DNA of 64,000 nt from Halictus rubicundus (GCF_050948215.1 NC_135157.1:6758001-6822000); one strand, 5' to 3'. Shown: positions 48,701 through 61,144, counted from the stretch's first letter. Translations and numbers: made by a program. The notes: a model not told the origin generated them from the sequence alone.

Positions 48701-50170
48701 GGCTGCACGGGATTCTCGATTAGCCTGCAATTAATAAAAGCGATAACCGTTCCCGCGGCAAGTCGGCTGGCGCCAATCGCTCGACGATAAATGGCGAAAG
48801 TAGGAAGGACGTTTCACGGAAATCGATAACCACGTTTCTTTACCCATTCATCCGCTATCCGCGTGAGCATGATCCCCCCCTTCCCTCCTCGCCACCAACG
48901 CGTTTCGTCGAAGGAACAGCCGCGCAACACGCTGCTCTGACGCTTTTCACGCTCTCGCTACATTTGTTTGCCGGCTATCGCTTCCGCAGTCCGCGAACAC
49001 GATATTCGTGCTCTAAATTGCTTCCACTCGTAATAAGCAGGCTCCAGCTGATCGCGCGAATTTATCATTTTCGAAAACAATTTTGCACGGCGTTGCGCTT
49101 AATTGAAGTCTTTGTTCCACGGCGTGTTGTTTATCAGAATCAGAATTGAAAGTCGGGGAGCGATTTTCACGTAATCTTTGACCTTTACACAGTGAAACTT
49201 TCCTGTTTTCGTCAGAATTCACCGTAGCATGTACATCAAATTAACTCTTTATAACTCCGTGTAATTTTGGAGTTTCGCATTTGTATTTAATTTTTTTTTT
49301 CTTTTTAATTTATATTTAAGCTCCATCCACTTCTATATCAGTATATATATTTCGATATAAGACGATGGTTCGGGACAGCTTTCGGCGTATTGTGGATGAG
49401 GTAACTATAGCTATAGATAAGTATAGAATAATTATAGTATCACTATTAAAACATTATCTAAATATAATCTAATAATATTCTATATATCCGGAAATATTAT
49501 TTGTGGACTGCAAATTTTATCCATTTATGATAAAAATGAGTTGGCATAATCTGACACAGTTTACAATGATTACAACAATATAGAAATACCAGTATATTAT
49601 TTTCAATTGACTAAGATTATTATAGAATTAAAGAAACTTCTAAATTAAGGGAATACAAATGGTAATCGAAAAATTGTCGATTTTTTAACTCGTGTAGAAA
49701 TTATAGACGAGAAATTATAAACCTGTTTTTGTTCTTGTCGAAAAATTTAAGCACCTCCGCGGACTTTAAAAACTGTTTCTCTACATACGACAATTTTGCA
49801 AGTTCAAAGCTGAACAATTTTTTGGTCATAATTTACTGATCCTTTAATTTTGTGGCGTAACGCAGCCCGCTAGAATAAACCTGCACGAGATTGTATTAAA
49901 GTTTTCATTACATTCAGTTTCAAAGGAAATGAGGCTGTAAATTGAAGCTTCAAGGGAAAATATTTTCAAGACCGCCGACGCATTAAGGAAAGATCTTCAA
50001 ACAAGAATTTAAGGTTATTCGCAGACACAAAATTCGCGCTTAACACGGGTGTTTTCCGGGGGAATCCACTCTGAACGAAGGCAACAGTTTCGTTCAGACA
50101 ATTCTAGATTTCACCGTTGCATTTGTAAAATCAAACGGATTCACCGTTGACACGTTACTCAAAATCTTTC
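45750..50170. other. Long non-coding stretch
   Basis: Mixed composition. CpG-rich at 46020-46760 and 48400-48800; many TAATTA/ATTAAT words at 47510-48800. A copy of the dispersed motif is at 49503-49540. Donor-like GTAAGTGAA at 46881 has no supported exon. Stop-to-stop, one plus frame is open from about 49945 through to 50319, but it contains no ATG. Confidence 0.45.
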
Positions 50171-50178
50171 TGTTTCAG

Positions 50179-50319
50179 GAAAGTGCTGCGTTGAGAAATA
50201 CGTTCTGCCGCGAGGTGAGAGCAGAGAAAGAGGGAAACAAGGTCAAGAAAGCCTGGGGGTTGCGATACCGTTCGGTGGTGCGAGCTCTCCGAGCATCTTT
50301 TCGTTGGAAAATCGAGTAA
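50179..50319 (+). CDS. Candidate terminal coding exon (or 36-bp microexon)
   Basis: AAAATCTTTCTGTTTCAG ends at 50178, an excellent plus-strand acceptor, with GTTACTCA as a plausible branch site. In the first frame 46 codons are open to TAA 50317-50319; they begin ESAALRNTFCREVRAEKEGN and continue as a strongly basic, Arg/Lys/Trp-containing tail. Alternatively a GTGAGA donor at 50215 would define a 36-bp in-frame microexon (ESAALRNTFCRE). The same frame is open upstream of the acceptor for another ~78 codons, so a single longer open segment without a Met is also possible. No family is recognised. Confidence 0.28.
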   Translation, partial: ESAALRNTFCREVRAEKEGNKVKKAWGLRYRSVVRALRASFRWKIE

Positions 50320-53300
50320 TAATATGATACCGCGCGTACCGGTATATTGTGTTCCATTAGCGAAATTTCATCGTGTCAGGCCTTAATTATCATTAACGAT
50401 AGCGAAATCGATAATGCACTCGCCTCGGCACGGGCTCGTCAGGTTCCACGGAGAGGTCGTCGATAAGCTATACGAAGCTGTACGGAATAATTCGCAATAA
50501 GGCGGAACCCGTGCGCCGTTCTCGGCCATTCATGAGAGTTCATCCTTTTTCACAGACGGGCCAGGGCGCACACATGTAAAACGGGCATGTAAATTCTCCG
50601 ACGTCTCGGCGAAGATTCCTTTCGCGGAAACGAGAAAACGTGGTTGTACAGAAATTGCTTTGCCGTGTTTCGCCCGCGTATACGATCTTCCCCACCCTTG
50701 CGAATCTCGCCCTCCTCCGCCCCCACCCCCTCGCCCCACAACCATACCACGCCACAGTCTCGCTCCGCGTTTTCCTCTCCATTTTCTTACTTCGGTCACC
50801 CATACCGTTCCCTTCCACGCCGTGCATGAATGGAATTCGGCGCTGGAACATAACGCGACTGTATTTCACTTTCGATGGACCTAGCCGAGCACTGACTCCC
50901 GCGGTTAGGCCAATGAACGCGCGATTACCGTTCTTTTATTCAGCGCCGGCTGCTGCACGAATTTCGATTGTACTGATTTAATGCGAAACTTTACGGGTAC
51001 AGTTTAGCTTCGAGCTTTTCCTCCAAGATTTCGATATAATTGGCAAAGGGAAACTGTTCTATGCCAACGAATTCTTTTCAACCCAGATTATCGCAATACC
51101 AGGCTCGTGGACCTGTGAATGAACAGCTGGAAATGTATGCAGTAATATTTAATTTTATACCAGAAAAGAGTACGTATTATTATACGAACACATTCTTCGT
51201 CCTACTAACTTTCATACTGATACTGAATTTTATTTTTTTATTTTTATTCGGTCTTCGTGAAATTCGTGAAAATTGTATAAAACAGAACACAGTTACAGTG
51301 TTTGTAATTTTATCAGCTCTGTATTTTAAAAGATTAATTCTTGCAAATTTTTTTTTAACAGTCAATACTTTTTGTTTAAACGTAGACACGTTACACACAT
51401 GTAATTTTGATTGTTTTTACTTGATCCTAATTCAAAAAGTTTAGTAATTCTCCAGGAAAAAACTTCTAAAACTTGACAAAAAAGAAGTGACGTTCCAAAG
51501 CAGAATGCTCCCTTAAGATTGCATTTTTACGCATTTCGAGCCAACATAATAATTGGTATAAACAAGACTGGAAAGTGTCCCCTGCATAAAACAGTGAACT
51601 TTATTTTTCCATTTCGTGCGAACAACTCCAGACAGTTTTGCGAAAGTTTCGCTGCACAGCGTGCGCGCTTGGGGAAGTTTTAAGTACGCATGAACTTTGG
51701 AAAATAAATGATTTCAGATTATCCGAATTTACAAGTGAGATGCCTTTGTTGTCAGACTCTTTTGTTCGGTGAAGTATCTTTCGAATTGCAAGCACTGTAA
51801 CACGCTTTGGATTTAAAAAAAAGAATTCGATTGGATGTTTCAAGCTGTTCCCAAAGGAATTTGTTAATCGACTAACAAGCAACGGCAGGCAATTCGAAAA
51901 CTTGTTGCATTAAATTCCAATAATGTTATCGTTCACGCACGGTCGATGGTGATTTGAAATTTCGTCTAAATTGATCTTTCAAATTCAGTGTTCTTATTGA
52001 AACACATTGTATGTAGGTGTAAATGGGCACTTAATCGAGTTTTCCCTGAAGTAATTAACTCATTCTTCTCTCGAGTTACGAGCCTACAAAAACCGTTCCA
52101 ACCCTCTTCAGAGAAGATGAAGATAATCCTGATAACGCGTGCTTTGTGTTCACGACGGTATCTGAATCATCTCTTATGGAGTCCCCGAAATCCTAATGGA
52201 CTTAGAAGTCCTAACAGCATCGTTCTTCCCATCTCATTAAAATAATAATTCCAACCGCAAATCGAATCTACGCTACCGAAATAATATTTCTTGATCTATC
52301 TCAATAGTCCACATCACCAGATTCATTAAATCTTTAACTCTTCGACAGCCGAAGCCTGGGTCTGCTCCGACCCAGAGCATCCAAATCATCATTTAACTAA
52401 ATAGCTATTACATTAGACATATCTAGACAGCGGGTCTTTGTGGGAAATAAAAATTGCCTGCATCGATTACAAGAAAAGGGAGTTACAACTAATAAGTTTT
52501 CATTTTGATAGGTTGTAAATAATGTAGCCGTAATATTTATCTGACTTTCCTTCTGCTTCATATTTCCACAGACTAGATATAACCTAAAGGGTCTACGAGA
52601 CGTACCTTCAAAGATATGTTTAAAGATCTTGACAAATATTACGAAACATTTATAACATTTAAATTGATAACGCGGAAGGGCAGATTGGTGCGCGGAACGA
52701 ATTTCCAGCGAAGTCCAATTTACGCTTGATTTTGCAAATTCGTGAAGTCGGTAATCTAATGCCAACATTCCGGCGGTAGACAGTTACTTAAGCGAAGGGA
52801 ACCGAAGCGAAAGGAGCACTCGTAGCTATTCCAGATAGATGGATTTGCACGACCGATTAAACTCTTCTCGTCGCGGGGCGGTTCACCGGAAAACGCTTGA
52901 AAAGCGACAAGTTCGTCATCCGAAAATTCTTCTGCTCCGCCTTTGGCAGTCAGCGTCGCGTGTTGCTCGTCGCGGGAGGGAGGGGGGTGGGGGCGGTTGC
53001 ACCCACCCCAACGGGGCTTCTGCTCTTTGCCTCTGTCGGGACGAATATTAATTACGACCACTTCACAAAAGACACCGACCGGAAGTTTTTGCCGGCTATC
53101 AAATGCAGAGCAGGTTAATTAAATTCTCACCGCTCGCGGCTCGCAAAGGGACTCCGCAATGTGGCCGGCACAATGCCGGGGTCAAGACACCTCGAGGCAC
53201 TGTTAATTAGACGCGCGATGAATAGCGTTACACACGCCCAAAAACACGCACCAGCCCCGCGGTTCCACGTCATCTATCGCTCGCTCCAATTTATTACACG

Positions 53301-53360
53301 ATAACGAGCGTGGTCATTGTCTTGCCGCATTATTACCACGGATAATTATATCGTCCTGGC
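50320..53360. other. Non-coding stretch
   Basis: Pyrimidine-rich patch at 50690-50800 and T-rich runs at 51225-51250. A solo terminus-like TTAACTCTTCGACAGCCGAA is at 52334-52353. GC-rich patch at 52900-53030. No gene is supported. Confidence 0.45.
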
Positions 53361-54190
53361 AACGGCCGTAGTCAATGGCCGTTGTCAGTGGCCATGTTTG
53401 GGGTTACAGTCATGGTCAGTGTTAAATAGTCAATCGTTCATAGCACCGAGCGATGATTAATGGTCTTAGTAAATCAATCGTAAATGGTGAATAGTCCTGG
53501 GCAATAATCAATGGTAAATGGTCAATGGTCAATATTCAATGATCAATGATCAATGATCAATCATCAATGGCCCTATTGAATACTCTAATACTACTAACTG
53601 TTTATGGTTAATAGTCCTTGTCAATGATCTTGGTTAAACCCGATTAATAGTCCTGGTTAATGGTCAAGATAATTGGTCAATGGTCCTGATCAATTATCAA
53701 TAGTTGTACTCGGAGATCAATGATAAATATCCTGATTAATGATCAATCTTAAATTGTCAATAATCTTAGCCAATGGTCTAATGGTACTAGACAATGATCA
53801 ATCATCCCGGTTAGTGATCAATAATTGACGGTTATTGTTTAATCATCAGTAGTCCTAATCAATGATCGTGATTAATGAGCTTGGTTAATAATCGTTATTA
53901 ATGGTCTTGATTAATCAGCTTGGTTAGTGATCTTGATTAATGGTCTTGGTTGAAAGTCAGTTTTAACGGTCCTGATTACTAATATTGGTTAATGATCCTG
54001 ATTAATGGTCTTCGTTGAATGTCATCTTTAAAGATCCTGATTAATGATATTGGTTATTAATCATGGTTAGCGGTCTTGGTTACTGATCCTGATTATGGTT
54101 AATTATCAATGACAGTAATCAATGGTTTTAATGAATGATGCTGCTCAGTAATCCCGGCCAATGGTCACGGCCATGGTAACGATTATGGTA
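53361..54190. repeat. Degenerate minisatellite of TGATTAATGGTC-type units
   Basis: About 830 bp made of short, diverged units such as CAATGGTC, TGATCAATGATC, CCTGATTAATGGTC and TTGGTTAATGATC. Basic periods are about 7 bp (53535-53570, ATCAATG repeats) and 12-14 bp elsewhere. A higher-order period of about 65 bp is visible between 53942 and 54070, where GGTCTTNGTTGAANGTCA recurs with CCTGATTAAT between. No frame is open for long, so it is not coding. TGATTAAT occurs six times and TGATCAAT several times. Confidence 0.88.
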
Positions 54191-54199
54191 ACGATGTTG

Positions 54200-57020
54200 T
54201 CACCGTATGTTCGTAATGACATTTTGATCATTTGACCACAAAATATCATCGCATACGTCATGATAGATCATCGTGCCACGATGGAACACGTGACGCACGT
54301 ACGTTTGATCTAATATTCTTTAGCTTCCCGATTTCGTCAGAAGCATGATCGAATCAAATGAAATCCCAGCCGAATTTTACCTGGCATTTACCTGACACCC
54401 AGTTTATTTCTGAATGGTTTCTGCGATTCGCAATTTGATAAACCTCATTCCGTATTGTTTTCACGAGAGATGAATTTTTATTCTGAATATATTTATTCCG
54501 ATAGGATGTATTATGTTTGAGATTGCAGAAAATGATTTTATTTTATATCAATATAGGATATCAATGTTTTCAAATTACATATTTCGTATAAATTTTGACT
54601 GTTGCTGGAATCGTTTTATTGCTAATACATAAAGGCAACGAATAAAAATATTCACATATTCGTATTTCATCAGTGTAATTTTGATTACTGCTTTTGTTTT
54701 TGTTCGTAAAGCTGTGCAATAATTGAATCACAGATGTTTATGCAAATATCTATTTTTACAGAATGCAATAAAGAAATTAGCATGATATATTTCAGGATTT
54801 CCATAAATTAAAAATACATATTTTTCACATCCACTAACTATCTATAGATATCTGAAAAAATTAATTCTCGGGATGCGCTGTCAGGATCTATTTTAACCTA
54901 ACTTTTTAAGATTCATTTATGACCGATCGAAAATAAAACAATGAATGTGCAATGGATGTGGATGTGCGTTTGGAGAAGTGCATGCGAAATTACGTTTAGA
55001 AAAGTAGACAGTTAAAAATTTACATAGCTACCAAACGAAAATTTGGAACTATGTAGGTCTCAGTGAACTTACTTCTCTTCTTTTGACTTTCTACTTTGAA
55101 TCTGACTTTTCTTGTGTCAGCTTTTTTATCTTAATAATTCAGCGTAATTATCTATAGTTACTTCAGTTCGTCGACTTAACAGGTCGACCACCATTTTCAA
55201 AGTTCCACAAACTGATTCTGAACTTTCGATCCGCGGTATATTTAGGTATTGCCGTCGATGATACCAAAAATATGCGCCATCCGCAGCATAGTTGAGCAGG
55301 GGAAATTCTTCTTCTCACCATTCTCTATTCGTCAATGTCTTCTCGGCTTGACAAAGATTAAAATAGCATTCGAAGTTTCAAGAAAATTGAAAACCAAAAG
55401 GTTTTCGCTCGGTTTCGAAAATACCGCAGAACAGCGGCCCCTCGTTCGATGATCAAGTAACTCCAGGAAGTCACGAGATAATCAAACTAATTAGGCGATA
55501 CCATCAATGCGCGGCCAGCGAGGATTGATTTCCACGGACGTAGAGACAGAATCCCATAAGCGTAATTGGATAGAGAATACCGACGCGCAGTTTATATTGA
55601 TCGGAATGTTCACATCAACGATGTAATCATATTTGTCCAGGCATGCTTTGGAACCCGTTCCATTGTGTTTGCTTAATAATTATGGATCGATTCTGCTATT
55701 GGATAATATTGACCCCTGTTGCTGGCCACGTATCACTTGGTTGCGGTGCATAAACGGATAACGGGGCAACCGCAATCTAGTTGATAGACGAAAAATCATT
55801 CTGCTATGCTAAACGCGGTGCGCGATCGTAGACATTGATCATCGACATTCCTCGCTACGGACACTCCGAGCGCACTCGTCTTTCATTTGACGTTTAATTG
55901 TCTCGATGTTTTGTTGTTTTTTTTTCGTGTTATTCGAAACGTTGCTCGTTTACGAATCCATCCGGAGGAAGCGAGGGGAGAACCGGGACGGAAATGAAGC
56001 AGAGAAAAGAACGAACGCGGATTGTTATCGCGAAGGCTTTCCAATTATTTACTCAAAAATGATCAGCGAAATTTAACACGAGCCGCTGCAGTTCTGTTTA
56101 CTCACGCTCGCGTAGCAGGTTTTAATTAACGGGTGGCGCGGCGCGAGAGGGTAACAGAAACCTCAACGCATTCCCCTCGACCTACCATAGCTGATCACTC
56201 CGGAGGTATGTAACTTCGTGTACATATATGCGACGACGCTGCCCTATAAACCCTTCTGGGATTACACGTGCATATTCGCGTAAACCCGGAGCTGGATAGT
56301 CACCGGACATCAGGCTTCAGTTACTTCGTTCATTATAAAACGTATGGGGGATCAACCTTGTCAGGGATCATGCGCCTCGACCCATACACCCGGCTCGATT
56401 TGAGAAACTGCATTTCAAAGTTGTCAAAAATATTTGGCGAATTTATCTATTAGGCTGTTGCGTGTAAATGTCGGATTTTTAACAGCGATGTTAAACGAAC
56501 ACGTTTCCTTCTAAATAAAACTTATTGATTAATGCAGGCACCATTTTAATGAACATTTTCCGTTCATTAAACTTTTAATACTCTCCAAATTTCATCATTC
56601 AAACGTATACCTATTATAATAAAAATTGTACAAAATGTGAAGATATTCAATGTCCTCACTTTTATAAGGCAGCACACAACAAAAAAAATTTCGTGACGAA
56701 AAAAATAAGGTTCTACTGATCCGAACCAATAGAAGTTACAAATCTTGATTATTTACAAAATGGTGTCGTTCTCAAGTCAAATTACCAATGATTCAGATTA
56801 TTTTTCGGTCATTAGTACGATAAAAAAATTGTTTAAATTAGAAAAATTGATGGACTTGAAAAATTTTTGTCAACGCGATGTCAGGTTATGTGCTGAAGAT
56901 TCTCTCAAAATTTCACGTCAATCTGACAACTAGAACTTGAGATATCGTGGCCACCGTGTCGGAAAAAATTCAATGATCAATATGATACGAACTGAATTTT
57001 TCAAATACCTATAACTACGT
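54200..57020. other. AT-rich non-coding stretch
   Basis: AT-rich unique DNA to about 55200, then mixed. The segment 56690-56990 (AAAATTTCACGTCAATCTGA, AGAACTTGAGATATCGTGGC) has the look of transposon-derived repeat DNA but cannot be bounded. GTATGT at 56206 lacks an exon. Confidence 0.45.
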
Positions 57021-57025
57021 TAATT

Positions 57026-57310
57026 TTACGAATTCAAGCAAATCCTTTCGCGCAAGCAATCCTTATGCTGAAAGAAAAAGCAAAAAAGGAAAAATCGATT
57101 TTTTGAAAATGAGAAATCGGAATATCCCGTTGAGAAGAAAATACAAATTTTCTGAGAGACGACAGCGAAATCCCCAGTTAAAAGGTTGAAATATAAAAGG
57201 TCAGTGTATATTCTTATTTTCTCTGAGAACCGCAGACCTTGATATAAGATTTCGCTGGCTGAGGGGAATAGTTCCATTTGAAAAAATCTTCGTCCGCAAA
57301 GGGTTAATCC
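57026..57310 (-). other. Transposon-like fragment with a TTAA end
   Basis: On the minus strand the segment begins TTAACCCTTTGCGGACGAAG (TTAA at 57304-57307), very similar to the subfamily C terminus TTAACCCTTTGCACTCGAAG. A 138-codon minus-strand frame (57026-57442) runs through it, so that frame is probably not a gene. Near its other side, CTTTTTCTTTCAG makes a strong acceptor-like site (57068). No second TTAA terminus is seen. Confidence 0.4.
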
Positions 57311-57319
57311 GCGCGGCGT

Positions 57320-59002
57320 GTACCGACGCGCGACGGTCCTAAAGCTGTCTTGGTCGCGCGTGTGCGTGGATGTAGAACGGCGAAAAGTGTTGGACCACTC
57401 GCCGGGGAAGGTGTAACACGTATCCCAGGGGCAGCGGTGCATGTCGGGCTAATTGATTCCCAACGACGACGCGCACGTGTCACGCGTCATCAACCGCGGC
57501 GTCCATATGCATGTACGGGGTCGCAGCGTGTTTTATGTATATGAAGGGCGATTCCGTCGGCGGCCGAAACGGTCGCCGCGACAAATTTTTGCTTTATTTA
57601 GACAAGCACGAGGAGAGGATAACCCCCGGGGCCCGAATCCGATTTTTAAGTACCAGGGGATCGGCGGGACGCCACCGTAGAAAATAAAACACGCGCGCCG
57701 CGCCGGCCACATACAAATGAGACATGAATAGTAATGACCATCGTATCGTAGCCGATACGCGTACCGCCATTAAAATATACGCGAACCGTGGACGCGAATG
57801 CGATAATTTCCCGGAAACACCTGGTTTCCCCGCGCTATACAGATCGCATTCGATTTTCCTCGTCCGTTTCGTTGACTATGCCGATGGATTAACCGATCCC
57901 GAGCGACAAGTGTTCCCCGCTCATGCGTGACTGCGTTCTACGAGCGAGAGATACCACCGACAGACCGGCCCGTGTCCATTTTCTAACGTTATCTCCGATC
58001 AGGACCGTGTTATTAATGAACTTACAATGCGAACGGGTTGCGCACGCATGACGCGTACACCGTGTAATAAGGCATTATCGTCGGTGTTCCATTGTCGGAC
58101 CAAGACGCTGGAAACTTGCCGCCATGTTGTTCAGATTCGCCGGCAGAGATAACGGGCTTCCTTCGGTTGCTTTCGCAAGTAACACGGTGCTTTTTTATCT
58201 GTTCAATTATCTGGTCGAAACATTGTAATAACCACGATTCAACTTGTAAAACGATTGGTGTACACGAATTTTATGAACTTGGCAAACTGTTTAGAACCGC
58301 GATACAATCTCCGAGACTACAAAGAAGAATCAAAATCACAATTTTCAACGCATGTTTAAAAAGCAGAAACTTTCTGCCTCAAGGGCAGTACCGTGAAACT
58401 ATCCGGAAGACGGCAGCAAGTTATTCAATGTAAAGGACATTATATACTTTATAAATTTTAATATAATACAGGGAACGTCGTCGTTGAAGTTTCTCGAGGC
58501 AAGGGAAATTACTTTTTGACCGACATATTTTACGAACTTATATTTCCTTTTGGACATTGTGAACTTTGTTCATAAACTTGCTAAATTAAGTAAGAGCACT
58601 TCTGTTTTCTCGCTTAGGAATGAACAGCTGTGTTCGCAAATACGAAACTTCTTCTTTGCCTTGTAAGATAACTCCTTAAATAGTTGAGGAGTCAACAGTC
58701 ACAAGTTGCGAGTAGACGTCGATAGCTTAAGACGATCTCGAAGGGCTTGTGGAACACTGTGGAACAACGTAGAGACATAGAAGAGTCTATGGACGCATTG
58801 TATTCGTAGAAACCGATGCATCGGATCCGGGAAACTTATAGCAACCCTCATTGAATCTGTAAAACTTGGTAGGAACTTCCCTGGATCTATAAATCTCAAT
58901 GTGGGTTTTATCGAATCCATGCTCCGCGTGGTGGGTGATCCAGCTGGATCTGAAGAACGTGACGCAGACTTGACAATCGCCAAAAAGGTGTGTAATACGT
59001 AA
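57320..59002. other. Non-coding stretch
   Basis: CpG-rich to about 57960, then mixed. No repeat or splice-supported exon seen. Confidence 0.45.
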
Positions 59003-59321
59003 GGGTAAGCGACCCAATTACTGCGGCGGTGCCAATTACTGTATCTATATTAATTATTCTTATTTTTAAAGCACAACGAATATTAAATAAGAGATATCAA
59101 ATTTTTTTCATTAAAATCAGTTAACATATATGTTATATGCAGTGTTTACTCGATATATGTCCAAAACACGAGTCTGGCCAGAGACATGTATCGGCCAGGA
59201 GATATAGTTCTGGGACTTTAAACACTGTATATCATTTTTAATATTCATTATGCTTTAAAAATAAGTAGAATTAATATAGACACAGTAATTGACACCCCCA
59301 CGGTAAATGGGTCCCATACCC
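59003..59321. mobile_element. Long-TIR palindromic MITE, family L, with nested insert
   Basis: Left arm GGGTAAGCGACCCAATTACT and inverted right arm GGGTATGGGACCCATTTACC; similarity continues inward for about 85 bp (CAATTACTGT, TATATTAATT, TACTTATTTTTAAAGCA). AA flanks both ends. A second copy is at 37067-37270. The loop holds a smaller TA-type element at 59140-59227. Confidence 0.85.
59140..59227. mobile_element. Small Tc1/mariner-type MITE nested in family L
   Basis: Left end CAGTGTTTACTCGATATATG shares CTCGATATATGTC with the family M2 ends at 35.0 and 61.4 kb; the inverted right end is CAGTGTTTAAAG. TA follows at 59228-59229, and the left flank is TG, possibly a mutated TA. Only 88 bp long. 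Confidence 0.65.
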
Positions 59322-59329
59322 AAGGTCCG

Positions 59330-60760
59330 AAATTATCTTATAATAAACCAGAGAAAACTAAAGTTTCACAACTTTCACAAGTGTCTGACGGTGTTCGTCG
59401 GATTCGAAGAATACGGAGTTACAAGTGCAGGTAACTGAGATTATAGGACCCATTCGCCGGAGACATTCAGAACCTGCGAAACTCCACCGCAAGTTCTGCA
59501 GATCTAGTGAAATTTGCATACAGTTCTGTGGATCCAACACGATCCCTATCAGGTTTCACTGAAGCTTACACTTGAACAGTAATCTTTGCTTTTCCAGCGG
59601 AAAAATACGAACGAACCGCTTGAATCTGTGTACGCTGAAGCTGAACACACGTGCAACTGAATAATAATGACGGACAAACAGCCGTAAAATAGTTCAATAT
59701 AGAATCTTTTCCTACAATACAAAAATACAAAATAAAAATGTTCTGCATCTGTTGTAAGGACTAGGAATTTCTTAAGAATTTTAATCAGTTCACAATAATG
59801 TATCGACACTGTTCGATAAGCGACCAAAAATATTTCAGCAATTTTCATTTTCACACACACACACACACACACATACAATTTTGAAATACTTCCAGTGATC
59901 TACGGTCCTAATTGGAGTAACGTGCATTTTCGTTTAGATCGAACGAACCATTGCGTCGATTAATTTTAGTTTGCTGGACTAATCGACGCGTATGGTCGCT
60001 TGTATTCAATACGCCGAGTTCTATAAATCTACAGAGATCATTGTTCAATCTGACAGGTCAAGCGCGATTCATGCTGGATATCGATGTTCTTTCACGTCAG
60101 TGTCGAACACCGATGACTTCCATACATCGAGTTCTATGAACCGACGGAGTCTATATCAGCAATTTGTGTTCAAACTTTGTTCCATAGCGATGTAAATCTA
60201 ACGAGGATCAGATTCTCGGCCCTTTTATTTGATGAGGTCTCCGCTAACTTCCATTGATCCAATCTAGTTGGCTCGTACTTTCGTGTGTACCCGTCGCAGA
60301 ACAACTTTCGGAGACCTGATTTAATAAAATTCTACTCTACGCGTACGCTTTAGATTTGCACGGGCATACTTTCCTCCCAAACTGCAGCTCCCTTTATAAG
60401 TATACGTTCGACATGCAACCGGCGTTTTATGAAAATAGTTGGCTCCAAGTTTTTCAATAGAATCCCAAAGCACACACGTCCTCTCTCCTGGTTTACCGTC
60501 GCGTGCACGGATCTATCTTTCTTTCTTTTTCGTTGTTTTTTTTGTTCACGTTATAGCGCAAGTTATAAGCAAAGATCCAAAGCGCAGAGTGATATAATTT
60601 TTTCCCGGTTAGTGCGTTCGAGGAAGTCGTATTGTGTCGGCGAACGTTCACGATGGGACAAGCGACTCTTTTTGTCGCGAACGATGGAGAAAGAGAGGGA
60701 GTGCAGGACAGAGAGAAATTCAAATTCAATCGGAGAATAAATTTTCCCGCTAAGGAGACC
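59330..60760. other. Non-coding stretch
   Basis: Unique sequence with a CA array at 59852. Frames at 60430-60760 overlap on both strands. No supported gene. Confidence 0.45.
59852..59873. repeat. (CA)11 microsatellite
   Basis: Eleven perfect CA units. Minus-strand translation gives a Val-Cys run, a repeat artefact. Confidence 0.95.
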
Positions 60761-60764
60761 GTCG

Positions 60765-61070
60765 ATGAATGTATATTTTCCAATGGACGAACAAAAAGTC
60801 GTCCCCGACAGAGAAACACAAACAGCGAATAACGACTCGAGCGACGCAACAAAGCTGAAGCACAACGGGCCACCCTTTGTGCCCAGGCAAAAGAAAACGA
60901 CGAGGAATCTCTTTAAGCGGATCGCATTTTCTGCCTCTACAATGTTTCTTCCGTTCCGCGAACGGAAACAAAGCATCCGACCGGCGAAGTTGATCATCGA
61001 AGTTTCCAACAGCGACGCCCGAAGTCTGCGCTCGATTCTGTTTAGCCTGCGCACGCGTTTTCATCGCTAA
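60765..61070 (+). CDS. Small open frame followed by a poly(A) signal
   Basis: ATG to TAA, 101 codons, starting MNVYFPMDEQKVVPDRETQT. The product would be hydrophilic and basic in its second half (PRQKKTTRNLFKRIAF, FRERKQSIRPAKLIIEVSNS) with no signal peptide and no recognised domain. An AATAAA at 61138-61143 lies 68 bp after the stop, a usual distance. The ATG context (GTCGATGA) is mediocre, and minus-strand frames of up to 163 codons overlap the same DNA. It could be a small gene, a 3' coding exon or chance. Confidence 0.2.
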   Translation: MNVYFPMDEQKVVPDRETQTANNDSSDATKLKHNGPPFVPRQKKTTRNLFKRIAFSASTMFLPFRERKQSIRPAKLIIEVSNSDARSLRSILFSLRTRFHR

Positions 61071-61137
61071 CGTGGCAATTTCTTCTCGAATTTGCGAGAT
61101 TTACTGCCTGTCGAATTCTGTACGATTTATACGAAAG

Positions 61138-61143
61138 AATAAA
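61138..61143 (+). terminator. Possible poly(A) signal AATAAA
   Basis: AATAAA after the open frame ending at 61070. The sequence after it is T-rich (AATTTTTACTAATTTATTTCC) and lacks a clear GT-rich element, so support is moderate at best. Confidence 0.2.
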
Positions 61144-61144
61144 T

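Noticed and set aside
60563..61054. 163-codon minus-strand frame
   Set aside because: Opposite the plus frame that is followed by AATAAA; Cys/Phe/Ser-rich composition typical of an antisense shadow.
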